From contig NZ_WUBI01000005.1 of the NCBI RefSeq assembly GCF_009807035.1, positions 1-64,000 of the forward strand: a DNA stretch of 64,000 nucleotides, read 5' to 3'. The notes beneath the pieces were generated by a model. It searched no databases. It was not told where the DNA came from and saw only the letters and a program-made list of their open reading frames with translations. The position numbers were made by a program, and so were the translations under genes. The DNA is from Paenibacillus dendrobii. GTDB taxonomy: Bacteria; Bacillota; Bacilli; Paenibacillales; Paenibacillaceae. Positions 54,747 through 62,068 of the stretch are shown here, piece after piece; positions within the stretch are counted from its first letter, which is position 1, and each line of letters opens with the position of its first letter.

Positions 54747-56075
54747 TTACTCTGCTGCTTTTTCTTCAGCAGCTTCTTCGCTACCTTCGACTTCCTTGCT
54801 GTTCTCAACGAGGAGTTCAACGGTTTTGCGAAGGGAAATTTCGTCACGCAGGCTTGCAAGCGATCCGTTTGCTGCCAAAATGTTGCGGATTTCGTCAGCG
54901 GAACGTTTGTAGGCTTCAGCCATCGTTTCGACTTCCTTGTTGATGTCTTCTTCAGTCACTTCGATATTTTCTTCTTTGGCGATTTGCTCAAGAACAAGGT
55001 TGTTACGAACGCGTTTTTCGGCGTCGTCCTTCATTTGATCTTGCAGATCAGCCGTTGTTTGTCCGGAGAAGCTCAAGAACATTTCAAGGTTCATGCCTTG
55101 GCCGCGCAGACGGTTGTCAAAATCACGCATCATGTTTTGAATTTCGCCGTCGATCATCGCTTGTGGAATTTCGATTTCAGCATTTTCGGAAACCTTGTCT
55201 ACGACAGCAGCTTCTTTTTTGCCTTTAGCTTCTTGTTCCTTGCGAGCCAGAAGTTCTTTTTTCAGATCTTCTTTATATTCGTTCAGCGTTTCAAATTCAC
55301 TTACGTCTTTGGCAAATTCGTCGTCCAGTTCAGGCAATTGTTTGCGTTTGATTTCGTGAACTTTCACTTTGAAGATCGCTTGCTTGTTAGCCAGCTCTTC
55401 AGCGTGGTAAGTCTCAGGGAATGTCACTTCAACATCTTTGAAGTCGCCTGTTGCGAGGCCGACAACCTGCTCTTCGAAACCAGGGATGAACGTGCCGCTT
55501 CCAAGCTCAAGCGAATAACGCTCTGCTTTTCCGCCTTCGAATGGAGCGCCGTCTACATAGCCGTCAAAATCAATCACAGCGATGTCGCCGTTTTGAGCTG
55601 CGCCCTCATCGATGACAGCGAGTTCAGCATGACGCTCTTGCAAGCGGTTCAATTCTTCGTTCACTTCTTCTTCGGATACTTCCACTTTCTCTGTAGTTAC
55701 TTCAACGCCTTTGTAATCACCAAGAGTAACTTCCGGTTTAACTGTTACTTTTGCTTTGAATTTAAAGGCTTGTCCTTTTTCGAATTGATCAATTTCAACT
55801 TCAGGACGGTCTACAGGAAAGATATCCGTTTCGTTAACGGCTTCTGTATATACCTCTGGAAGCAAAATATCGATGGCGTCTTGGTACAGAGCTTCTACTC
55901 CGTAACGAGCTTCAAAAATCGGACGAGGTACTTTACCCTTACGGAATCCAGGTACACTCGCTTTTTTAACTACTTTATTAAAGGCCTTGTCAAGCGCATC
56001 AGTTACACGATCCGCCCCAACTTCTACTTCAAGAACGCCAAGGTTCTTCTCTATTTTTTCCCAGGTTGCTTTCAT
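54747..56075 (-). CDS. tig: trigger factor (ribosome-associated chaperone)
   Basis: A 442-residue chaperone and peptidyl-prolyl isomerase that meets nascent chains at the ribosome exit. The N-terminal ribosome-binding domain has VPGFRKGKVPR. An FKBP-type domain (about 150-240) and a long helical C-terminal domain follow. ATG 56075, with GGAGGGG upstream, is used instead of an in-frame start 18 codons earlier. It has its own promoter and terminator. Confidence 0.96.
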   Translation of the reverse strand: MKATWEKIEKNLGVLEVEVGADRVTDALDKAFNKVVKKASVPGFRKGKVPRPIFEARYGVEALYQDAIDILLPEVYTEAVNETDIFPVDRPEVEIDQFEKGQAFKFKAKVTVKPEVTLGDYKGVEVTTEKVEVSEEEVNEELNRLQERHAELAVIDEGAAQNGDIAVIDFDGYVDGAPFEGGKAERYSLELGSGTFIPGFEEQVVGLATGDFKDVEVTFPETYHAEELANKQAIFKVKVHEIKRKQLPELDDEFAKDVSEFETLNEYKEDLKKELLARKEQEAKGKKEAAVVDKVSENAEIEIPQAMIDGEIQNMMRDFDNRLRGQGMNLEMFLSFSGQTTADLQDQMKDDAEKRVRNNLVLEQIAKEENIEVTEEDINKEVETMAEAYKRSADEIRNILAANGSLASLRDEISLRKTVELLVENSKEVEGSEEAAEEKAAE

Positions 56076-56143
56076 TTTATGCCTTCCCCTCCAAAAATAT
56101 TTCACATGGTCATTAGTTTTAACACGCACAGAATAACCATTAT

Positions 56144-56172
56144 AGTATAAACAAGATCAGTACCTTTTTCAA
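56144..56172 (-). promoter_or_regulatory. promoter of tig
   Basis: -35 TTGAAA (56167-56172) and -10 TATACT (56144-56149), 17 bp apart on the minus strand. Confidence 0.75.
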
Positions 56173-56216
56173 GGGCATGCCTTTTGCAAGTCTTTAGGCA
56201 GAAATTCCTGTTTTTT

Positions 56217-57146
56217 CTATGGGTTCGTACCTGCGGCAACAAACTGCTTCATCGTACGGTACGCCTGCTCGAAACAAAAGCGCATCGTGTCCGTCACTCC
56301 GTACATATACCTGATTTCCTCTTCGTTCCTGCTGCCCGTCAGACTCTCTGAAACCGTTTGGTGCAGTGAAGCAGCCCAAATGTCAATGGTCTCGTCGTTT
56401 TCATCCACAATGGAAAAATAATCGTCCGTGCCGTAAATGGCCATGATAAATTGCGTCCACAGCTCCTGCGCAAAATAAAAAAGCGTAGGTTCCTGGACCT
56501 CTGTCTGCCCTGCTACACGTTCCGTGATCAAACTGACCTGAGGCGGAAATTCATCCGGACTCAGCGGTACAGCCTCCACGTCGATTCTGGCCCGTTCCTG
56601 GCCCCGAAGCAGTTCGATGTTCCCCTGCATTCCGCGCTTCCGCAGCGTCTGCAGGACTCTGAATTGCAACAGCGGATGAAGCGGTCGGCTTTGCAGCCAT
56701 TTCACGAGCGACTGGTCGATGGCTGCGCCTTCCAGATAAGAAAGCTGTTCGAGGGCAAGCATATTTTGCTCGCTCAGTGGTTCCTGCATGGCCGTTTCCA
56801 GCAGTTTGTCCGCATAGAAATGGTCTTCAGCCAGCTTCGCCTGAACGTTCTGGCGTTTCATCTCATCCTCGCTTTTCTCATCCTCTTCAATCTCCCCGGG
56901 ATGGTCACCATCCTCGTTGCTGCGATTGTATTGGGGAAACGCTGCTTCCAGCCACTCCAGCAGTGCCTGCCACTCATCATAATGCCGCTGATCCTGTCCT
57001 TGACACTGCAGCAAAAAGCGCAGAAGTTCCATTGCTTCCCCGTACCGTTCGTTTTCCAGCATGACTGTCAGCTGAATCTGATAGAAGTCGAGTGTCTTTG
57101 GAAAGAGGACTAAATTGTCTTTTGTGGGGGAATTGGAATCTTTAAT
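56217..57146 (-). CDS. helical-repeat protein of unknown function, probable ATT start
   Basis: A 309-residue soluble protein if started at ATT 57146. I do not recognise the family. The N-terminal part reads as TPR-like helices (YQIQLTVMLENERYGEAMELL), an acidic linker (about 77-95) follows, and the rest is helical, with an acidic C-terminal segment. The start rests on three observations: AGGAGG (57155-57160) stands 8 bases before ATT; no ATG, GTG or TTG occurs in this frame until ATG 57062; and that ATG has no ribosome-binding site and would cut a predicted helix. Starting there would give 281 residues. An extended -10 promoter lies 45 bases upstream. Confidence 0.75.
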   Translation of the reverse strand: MKDSNSPTKDNLVLFPKTLDFYQIQLTVMLENERYGEAMELLRFLLQCQGQDQRHYDEWQALLEWLEAAFPQYNRSNEDGDHPGEIEEDEKSEDEMKRQNVQAKLAEDHFYADKLLETAMQEPLSEQNMLALEQLSYLEGAAIDQSLVKWLQSRPLHPLLQFRVLQTLRKRGMQGNIELLRGQERARIDVEAVPLSPDEFPPQVSLITERVAGQTEVQEPTLFYFAQELWTQFIMAIYGTDDYFSIVDENDETIDIWAASLHQTVSESLTGSRNEEEIRYMYGVTDTMRFCFEQAYRTMKQFVAAGTNP

Positions 57147-57190
57147 AGGGGGTTCCTCCTTTCTGTCCGGGTAAGGGCAATTAATTGTTG

Positions 57191-57199
57191 ATTATAGCA
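57191..57199 (-). promoter_or_regulatory. extended -10 promoter of the ATT-start gene
   Basis: TGCTATAAT on the minus strand: a perfect -10 with the TGn extension. No good -35 is present, as is common for extended -10 promoters. Expected start is near 57184, giving a leader of about 40 bases. Confidence 0.6.
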
Positions 57200-57369
57200 T
57201 ACCCGCTTTGCACATGAAAAAAAACCGCCTGCATATGTACATGACTCTTTCGAATAAGCATATAGTGTTCGACGTAAAATCCAGGTACAGAAAACATTAA
57301 TGAATTATGTATGGTTTGAAACAGTTTTCCGGCCTTTTTCAAGTTTTATTTAATTATATTAAATTAATG

Positions 57370-57398
57370 TTGTAAATTATTTATCCATATGATATGAT
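57370..57398 (+). promoter_or_regulatory. promoter of tRNA-Arg
   Basis: -35 TTGTAA (57370-57375) and -10 TATGAT (57393-57398), 17 bp apart, in very AT-rich DNA about 24 bases before the tRNA. Confidence 0.7.
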
Positions 57399-57421
57399 AT
57401 TTCTTGCTTGAAATTTTTCAT

Positions 57422-57481
<60 letters not shown>

Positions 57482-57495
<14 letters not shown>

Positions 57496-57917
57496 TACAT
57501 AAAAGCCACTCTTCGGAGTGGTTTTCGCTTGTCTAGAGAGATGAGAACCCATCAGGGTTCGTCGGAGCATTTGCATCGTTAGCTTCAGCTTCGCAGTCAG
57601 CCCGAAGGGCTGTATCCCTCCTGGGACGTACATAAAAGCCACTCTTCGGAGTGGCTTTTCGCTTGTCTAGAGGGATGAGAACCCATTAGGGTTCGTCGGA
57701 GCATTTGCATCGTTAGCTTCAGCTTCGCAGTCAGCCCGAAGGGCTGTATCCCTCCTGGGACGTACATAAAAGCCACTCTTCGGAGTGGCTTTTTGCTTGT
57801 CTAGAGGGATGAGAACCCATCAGGGTTCGTCGGAGCATTTGCATCGTTAGCATTCGCTTCGCAGTCAGCCCGAAGGCTGTATCCCCCCTGGGACGTACAT
57901 AAAAAGCCACTCTCAAT
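57482..57917 (+). repeat. tandem 133-134-bp repeat built on the tRNA-Arg 3' end
   Basis: Three full units and a short fourth begin at 57482, 57615, 57749 and 57882. Each unit starts with the tRNA 3' end (TCCCTCCTGGGACG). It continues through the AAAAGCCACTC-TTCG terminator hairpin, then a GAACCC/GGGTTC stem and a CAGCCC-GAA-GGGCTG stem. Units differ at only a few positions. The fourth has CCCCCC instead of CCCTCC and ends within the terminator. No protein is supported here. Confidence 0.92.
57500..57526 (+). terminator. tRNA-Arg terminator (first of three copies)
   Basis: GCCACTC-TTCG-GAGTGG hairpin followed by TTTT on the plus strand. It is complete again in the second and third repeat units (near 57633-57659 and 57767-57793) and broken in the fourth. 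Confidence 0.8.
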
Positions 57918-58132
57918 CGTCTCTTTTCGTTTGCGGTACAACTGCTTCCCGGATCGGCTCAGTCGGTTATTCCGTATCCATTCCTTGCTGTCTTATCAGA
58001 TATGCCGGGTCACACTTTGCGGTGGTTTCTGGATTGCATGCACTGACTAAGCAGTCGACACTGCAGGCATTAGACCGAATCCGAGGCACTTTTTGTCAAT
58101 GACATCAGCAAGGCTCATTTTTGCTATGTAAT
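57918..58132. other. gap between the tRNA repeats and the TetR gene
   Basis: I see no gene, promoter or terminator that I can support. A minus-strand frame (58047-58235) overlaps the regulator's 3' end in another frame and looks spurious. Confidence 0.4.
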
Positions 58133-58699
58133 TCAATTTGTCTTCAATGGGATCAGCTGATTCATCTCCAGAAGGGACCATAACCGGTCCGTCAATTCTT
58201 CCGCGGAACATGGCATGGATTGGTTGAACCACCACTCGATCACACCGACGATCGCCGAACTTATGAATTGCGCAAATATCGATTTGCTCAGGTCATCTAT
58301 GCTTAAATTGGTTTCGTTCATATGTTCAATGATCTGTTTATTGATCATACTGTTCAGATGAATCCTGAAGGAAGAAACGTCTTTGATGCTCAACAAGGTC
58401 TTATATAATGGAGCATTTTGCTTGATTTCTTTAATCGTATGGAGTAAGGGAGTCTTCGTCGGAAAAGGTCCCTTCGCATCCGCGGAGTAACAGCTTTCCA
58501 TCAAATGAGTCAGTTGGTCTTCTATACACTTATCCAATAGATCGTATTTGTCCGAGTAATGCGAATACACGGTGCCTCGATTGACGTCGGCACGCTCTGC
58601 GATATCGTTGATCGTTATTTTCTCGAATTCTTTCTCAGCTATCAATTGCATTAAGGCATTCATTATGGCGGCTTGATTTTTTTTGATTCTTCTGTCCAC
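58133..58699 (-). CDS. TetR-family transcriptional regulator
   Basis: A 188-residue repressor-type protein. The N-terminal HTH (about 8-55) has ITINDIAERADVNRGTVYSHYSDKYDLLD, typical of TetR/AcrR. The C-terminal ligand domain resembles the TetR_C group found with YxaF/DhaS-type regulators, which is not certain. GTG 58699, with AAGGTGG upstream, is preferred to an ATG 18 codons earlier. It is divergent from the ketopantoate-reductase-like gene, which it probably controls. Confidence 0.88.
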   Translation of the reverse strand: MDRRIKKNQAAIMNALMQLIAEKEFEKITINDIAERADVNRGTVYSHYSDKYDLLDKCIEDQLTHLMESCYSADAKGPFPTKTPLLHTIKEIKQNAPLYKTLLSIKDVSSFRIHLNSMINKQIIEHMNETNLSIDDLSKSIFAQFISSAIVGVIEWWFNQSMPCSAEELTDRLWSLLEMNQLIPLKTN

Positions 58700-58771
58700 G
58701 AAAGAACCCACCTTTATTAAACAATTCATATTAATCTGTTGAAAAACCAACAAAACCGGTACATCTAGTCA

Positions 58772-58801
58772 TTGCTGCCGGCCTAAAGTGACTGGTATCC
58801 T
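58772..58801 (+). promoter_or_regulatory. possible promoter of the ketopantoate-reductase-like gene
   Basis: -35 TTGCTG (58772-58777) and -10 TATCCT (58796-58801), 18 bp apart. Downstream is the palindrome CAACAGATGTTG (58829-58840), a possible operator. The match is modest. Confidence 0.35.
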
Positions 58802-58858
58802 GATTTTATTCAATGAATGATCAGAAATCAACAGATGTTGAATAGAGGGGATATAAAG

Positions 58859-59794
58859 ATGAGGATATTGGTTTATGGGGCGGGCGTTCTGGGCAGTTAC
58901 CTTGCTCATGTACTGGTGCGCGGAGGGAATGAGGTTACCGTGCTGGCAAGAGGCAAGAGAGCCGTGCAACTGAAGACGAATGGGCTTGTTATCCGACATT
59001 ACTTTCAGCGCCGCAACACAGTCGATGAAGTAAACGTCATTCAAGAGCTTACTGCTGACGATCTCTACGATCTCATTTTTGTCGTTATGAAATACAATGA
59101 TTTCCCATCCGTTCTATCTATACTGGCCGAAAATCAGTCTTCCAATATCGTTCTCGTTGGGAATAATGCGGATGCCCTTGGGATGCAGATTGAAATTCAA
59201 GAAAAAAGTAAGGCCAAGAAAAACGTCATCTTCGGCTTTCAGATTAGCGCGGGAATCCGAGAGGAGAATGGCCGTATTATCTGCATCCGCGGAGGCGGGC
59301 AAATGATATTAGGCAGCTTAGACGGAGAGATCACAATAAAACCTATCCTAGAGAGCGCATTTAAGAAAGTGAAGTATAAATTAGCTTATCATGAGGATAT
59401 CGACGCCTGGCTTAAAAGCCATATCGTCACGATCGTTGCCTTGAACTCGGTTAGTTATCTTTACGACGGCGATTTAAAGAAAGCAACGAAGGACAAGAAA
59501 CTATTTAAACAGGCTATTTCCGCAATGGACGAGGGGTTTCAGCTATTGGAGAAGCTAAATTACACGATCACTCCTGCCAGTCAGGTTAACTTTATTCGTA
59601 AGCATAGATGGATCACATACCTGGGTCTAATCATCGTTCACAAATTGTCGTTTATGAAATTGATAGATGGTTCTTTCAGTGAAATTGCTGCTTTGTTCGA
59701 TTCGTTCAAAAAGCTGAAAAAACATATCACTATCGCGACTCCCCATTGGGACGAGTTGGAGAAGCGAACGATGTCCAAGTTTGCTAGCCGCTAA
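58859..59794 (+). CDS. ketopantoate reductase-family (ApbA/PanE-like) oxidoreductase
   Basis: A 311-residue NADPH-binding protein. The Rossmann motif RILVYGAGVLGSYLA opens it. VVMKYNDF and a second-domain stretch (DAWLKSHIVTIVALNSVSYL) carry residues matching the PanE lysine and asparagine. Family members in TetR-linked loci often act on other substrates than ketopantoate, so I give no symbol. ATG 58859, with GAGGGG upstream, is chosen over 58817. One of few plus-strand genes, and AT-richer than its neighbours. Confidence 0.82.
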   Translation: MRILVYGAGVLGSYLAHVLVRGGNEVTVLARGKRAVQLKTNGLVIRHYFQRRNTVDEVNVIQELTADDLYDLIFVVMKYNDFPSVLSILAENQSSNIVLVGNNADALGMQIEIQEKSKAKKNVIFGFQISAGIREENGRIICIRGGGQMILGSLDGEITIKPILESAFKKVKYKLAYHEDIDAWLKSHIVTIVALNSVSYLYDGDLKKATKDKKLFKQAISAMDEGFQLLEKLNYTITPASQVNFIRKHRWITYLGLIIVHKLSFMKLIDGSFSEIAALFDSFKKLKKHITIATPHWDELEKRTMSKFASR

Positions 59795-59962
59795 AATTCA
59801 CCCAACCTTTATGTGAATAACTATTCTGTTCAAATGCTCTTCGAAAATATCTCTAAAGTCAAAACTATCGTAAACTCCGAATCTCATTCCATCCAACTCA
59901 TTAAAGTCATGCTGCTGCTTCTAAAACATCTCACTCGAATCGCGAATCACTACTAAATAAAG

Positions 59963-59998
59963 CAGCAGCCACCATATGCAAAGGTGGCTGCTGTTTTT
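59963..59998 (+). terminator. terminator after the ketopantoate-reductase-like gene
   Basis: An 11-bp perfect stem (59963-59973 with 59983-59993), a 9-base loop and five T on the plus strand. A-rich bases on the other side could make it work in both directions. Confidence 0.8.
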
Positions 59999-60047
59999 AT
60001 CCCCTCTCGCGATGCGAAGGCGATTACCGCAGAGAGTTGCTCATGCT

Positions 60048-60081
60048 TAAACAAAGAACCAGCCATAAAGATGGCCGGTTC
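60048..60081 (-). terminator. terminator of the ABC exporter operon
   Basis: An 11-bp stem with one G-U pair (60056-60066 with 60071-60081) followed by TTTGTTT on the minus strand. It lies about 170 bases past the last gene; 60082-60250 holds no supported gene. Confidence 0.65.
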
Positions 60082-60250
60082 AGATCATGCTGAGTAGCAG
60101 CGGAGAGTACGAAACAATTTCGAATAAGCGGTTGCGGTCGCCTGAAAGGAAAGCTCCATCGGAAGCGTAAGCTTTGCTGAGTTTAATACCGCTAATATGA
60201 ATTCAATAAACTTGGGGGCCACAGCGATCGGAGTCGTGAACCCCCGCAGC

Positions 60251-62068
60251 TCACTCCTCCTCCGACGCCTGCCTGGCATGAGTATACAGCTGCTCATAAT
60301 AGCCATGCATGGCGATCAGCTCATCATGCGTACCCTCCTCGACTGCTCTTCCGTCCTTCATGACGAGAATGCGGTCAGCATGCATTACCGTCGATAAACG
60401 ATGGGCAATGATGAGCGTCGTCCGTCCCTCAGACACGGTCTGTAGGGCATTTTGCACGAGCTGTTCCGTCTGGGAATCCAAATGCGCCGTAGCCTCATCG
60501 AGGATCAGAATGCGCGGCTCGAACACCATGATTCTGGCAAACGAGATCAGCTGGCGTTCGCCTGCGGACAAACCGCTGCCTCTCTCGGACAGAAGCGAAT
60601 CATAGCCCTGCGGCATCCGCATGATCATTTCATGCACGCCGACATGACGGCAAGCTTCCATGACCTTTTCCCGGGAAATGTCGGATTGAAACAGTCTGAC
60701 ATTATCCAGCACGCTCCCCGAAAACAAGAACGGCTCTTGTTGAATCAGGCCGACCAGACGGTGAAGCTGCTGCTGGGGAATATCGCGAATGTCGATATCG
60801 TCAATCCGGATACTGCCCCGGTTCACGTCATAGAAACGGTTGAGCAGACTGATCAACGTGCTTTTTCCTGCTCCCGTCGTACCGACAATCCCTACCATTT
60901 CGCCGGCATCCAGATGAAGATCCAAATGGGGGATGACCGGTTTGGAAGGCGCATACCCAAAAGTAATATGGTCAAAATCCACTTTCCCGCGGGCTTTTTC
61001 CACCTTCAGAACGGTTTTGTGGTCAGGCTGTGGATCCTTCACATCCGGTTCGGTACTGAGAATCTTCCAAATCCGGTCCATGGAAACCATCGTCGACTGG
61101 AACGTGTTCCACTGCATCGTGATCTGGTTGATCGGCTGGAAGAACTGCCGGATATAGCTTGTAAATGCGTACAGCACGCCAACTTCCATCGTATTGTGGA
61201 ATACGGCCATTCCTCCGAGCCACACGACAAGTACCAATGCAAGATTGCCCAAGATGTCAAAGGTCCGGTTGAACAGAACGTTAGCGCGAACCTCCCGCAT
61301 ATTCCCTTCCCAATAACTCTGGTTATGCTCGTTAAAGCGGCGGGTCTGCTCTGCTTCTTGGCGGAAAGCTTGAATCAATCCCATGCCGGAGAGGTTCTCC
61401 GCGATGAAACCGATCAGACGCGACAGCCGACTCCGGGTGACCTGGTAAGCCTGACGCAGATAGTTCCGGAACAGGAAGGCCACCAGACCGATGACAGGCA
61501 AAATGGTGAGCGAATACCACGCAAGCGTCGTATCCAGCCGGAACATGAAATAAATGATCAGGACCAGGGTCATTCCGTCACGAATCAAACTCAATAAGAC
61601 TTGCGTGAAAAACTGGCTAATCGTCTCCGTATCGCTTGATACGTTCGTGACCAGGCTCCCGCGGTGAACCTTGTCAAAATAGGACATAGAGAGCTTGGAA
61701 ATATGATGAAATAAGTCCTTGCGGATTTTCGCCACAATGCCCTGTCCCGCAAACTGAAGCAGGTTGTTTTGCAGATAGGTAAACAAGAAGCTGATCAGCG
61801 AAATTCCAAGGTATATCCCCGCCATCAAGGCGATAAAGCCAAACTCGGCTTTTCCTTTGGCGAGATGATCGTCAATGACGATCTTGACCAGATAAGGCTG
61901 GAGCAAATCCGCGGATATGCCCAGAAGGGCACAGAAAAAGATGCCTACGAACGTAAGTTTATGCGGCTTGGCATACTTGAGTATATTTTTAAACGCTTCA
62001 AATGACTTCCCTTTGCTATCACCGGAAGCCTTATTACCCGCTATCGCAGCGGAAGAAGAATTAGGCAT
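60251..62068 (-). CDS. ABC exporter half-transporter (canonical ATPase site)
   Basis: A 605-residue type I exporter: six membrane segments (about 40-320) and an ATPase domain with Walker A GTTGAGKST, signature LSAGERQL and Walker B ILILDEATAHLD with the catalytic glutamate. It resembles the YheH/BmrD half of heterodimeric multidrug exporters. ATG 62068, with AGGAGGG upstream, overlaps the partner's stop by 8 bases. The exported substrate is unknown. Confidence 0.88.
   Translation of the reverse strand: MPNSSSAAIAGNKASGDSKGKSFEAFKNILKYAKPHKLTFVGIFFCALLGISADLLQPYLVKIVIDDHLAKGKAEFGFIALMAGIYLGISLISFLFTYLQNNLLQFAGQGIVAKIRKDLFHHISKLSMSYFDKVHRGSLVTNVSSDTETISQFFTQVLLSLIRDGMTLVLIIYFMFRLDTTLAWYSLTILPVIGLVAFLFRNYLRQAYQVTRSRLSRLIGFIAENLSGMGLIQAFRQEAEQTRRFNEHNQSYWEGNMREVRANVLFNRTFDILGNLALVLVVWLGGMAVFHNTMEVGVLYAFTSYIRQFFQPINQITMQWNTFQSTMVSMDRIWKILSTEPDVKDPQPDHKTVLKVEKARGKVDFDHITFGYAPSKPVIPHLDLHLDAGEMVGIVGTTGAGKSTLISLLNRFYDVNRGSIRIDDIDIRDIPQQQLHRLVGLIQQEPFLFSGSVLDNVRLFQSDISREKVMEACRHVGVHEMIMRMPQGYDSLLSERGSGLSAGERQLISFARIMVFEPRILILDEATAHLDSQTEQLVQNALQTVSEGRTTLIIAHRLSTVMHADRILVMKDGRAVEEGTHDELIAMHGYYEQLYTHARQASEEE

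Noticed and set aside
54693..56150. 485-codon plus-strand open frame opposite tig
   Set aside because: It is the complement of trigger factor, whose motifs, start and terminator are clear. The predicted product is Phe-rich low-complexity sequence typical of an antisense shadow.
58047..58235. 62-codon minus-strand frame overlapping the TetR gene
   Set aside because: Different frame from the regulator, no ribosome-binding site, no recognisable similarity.
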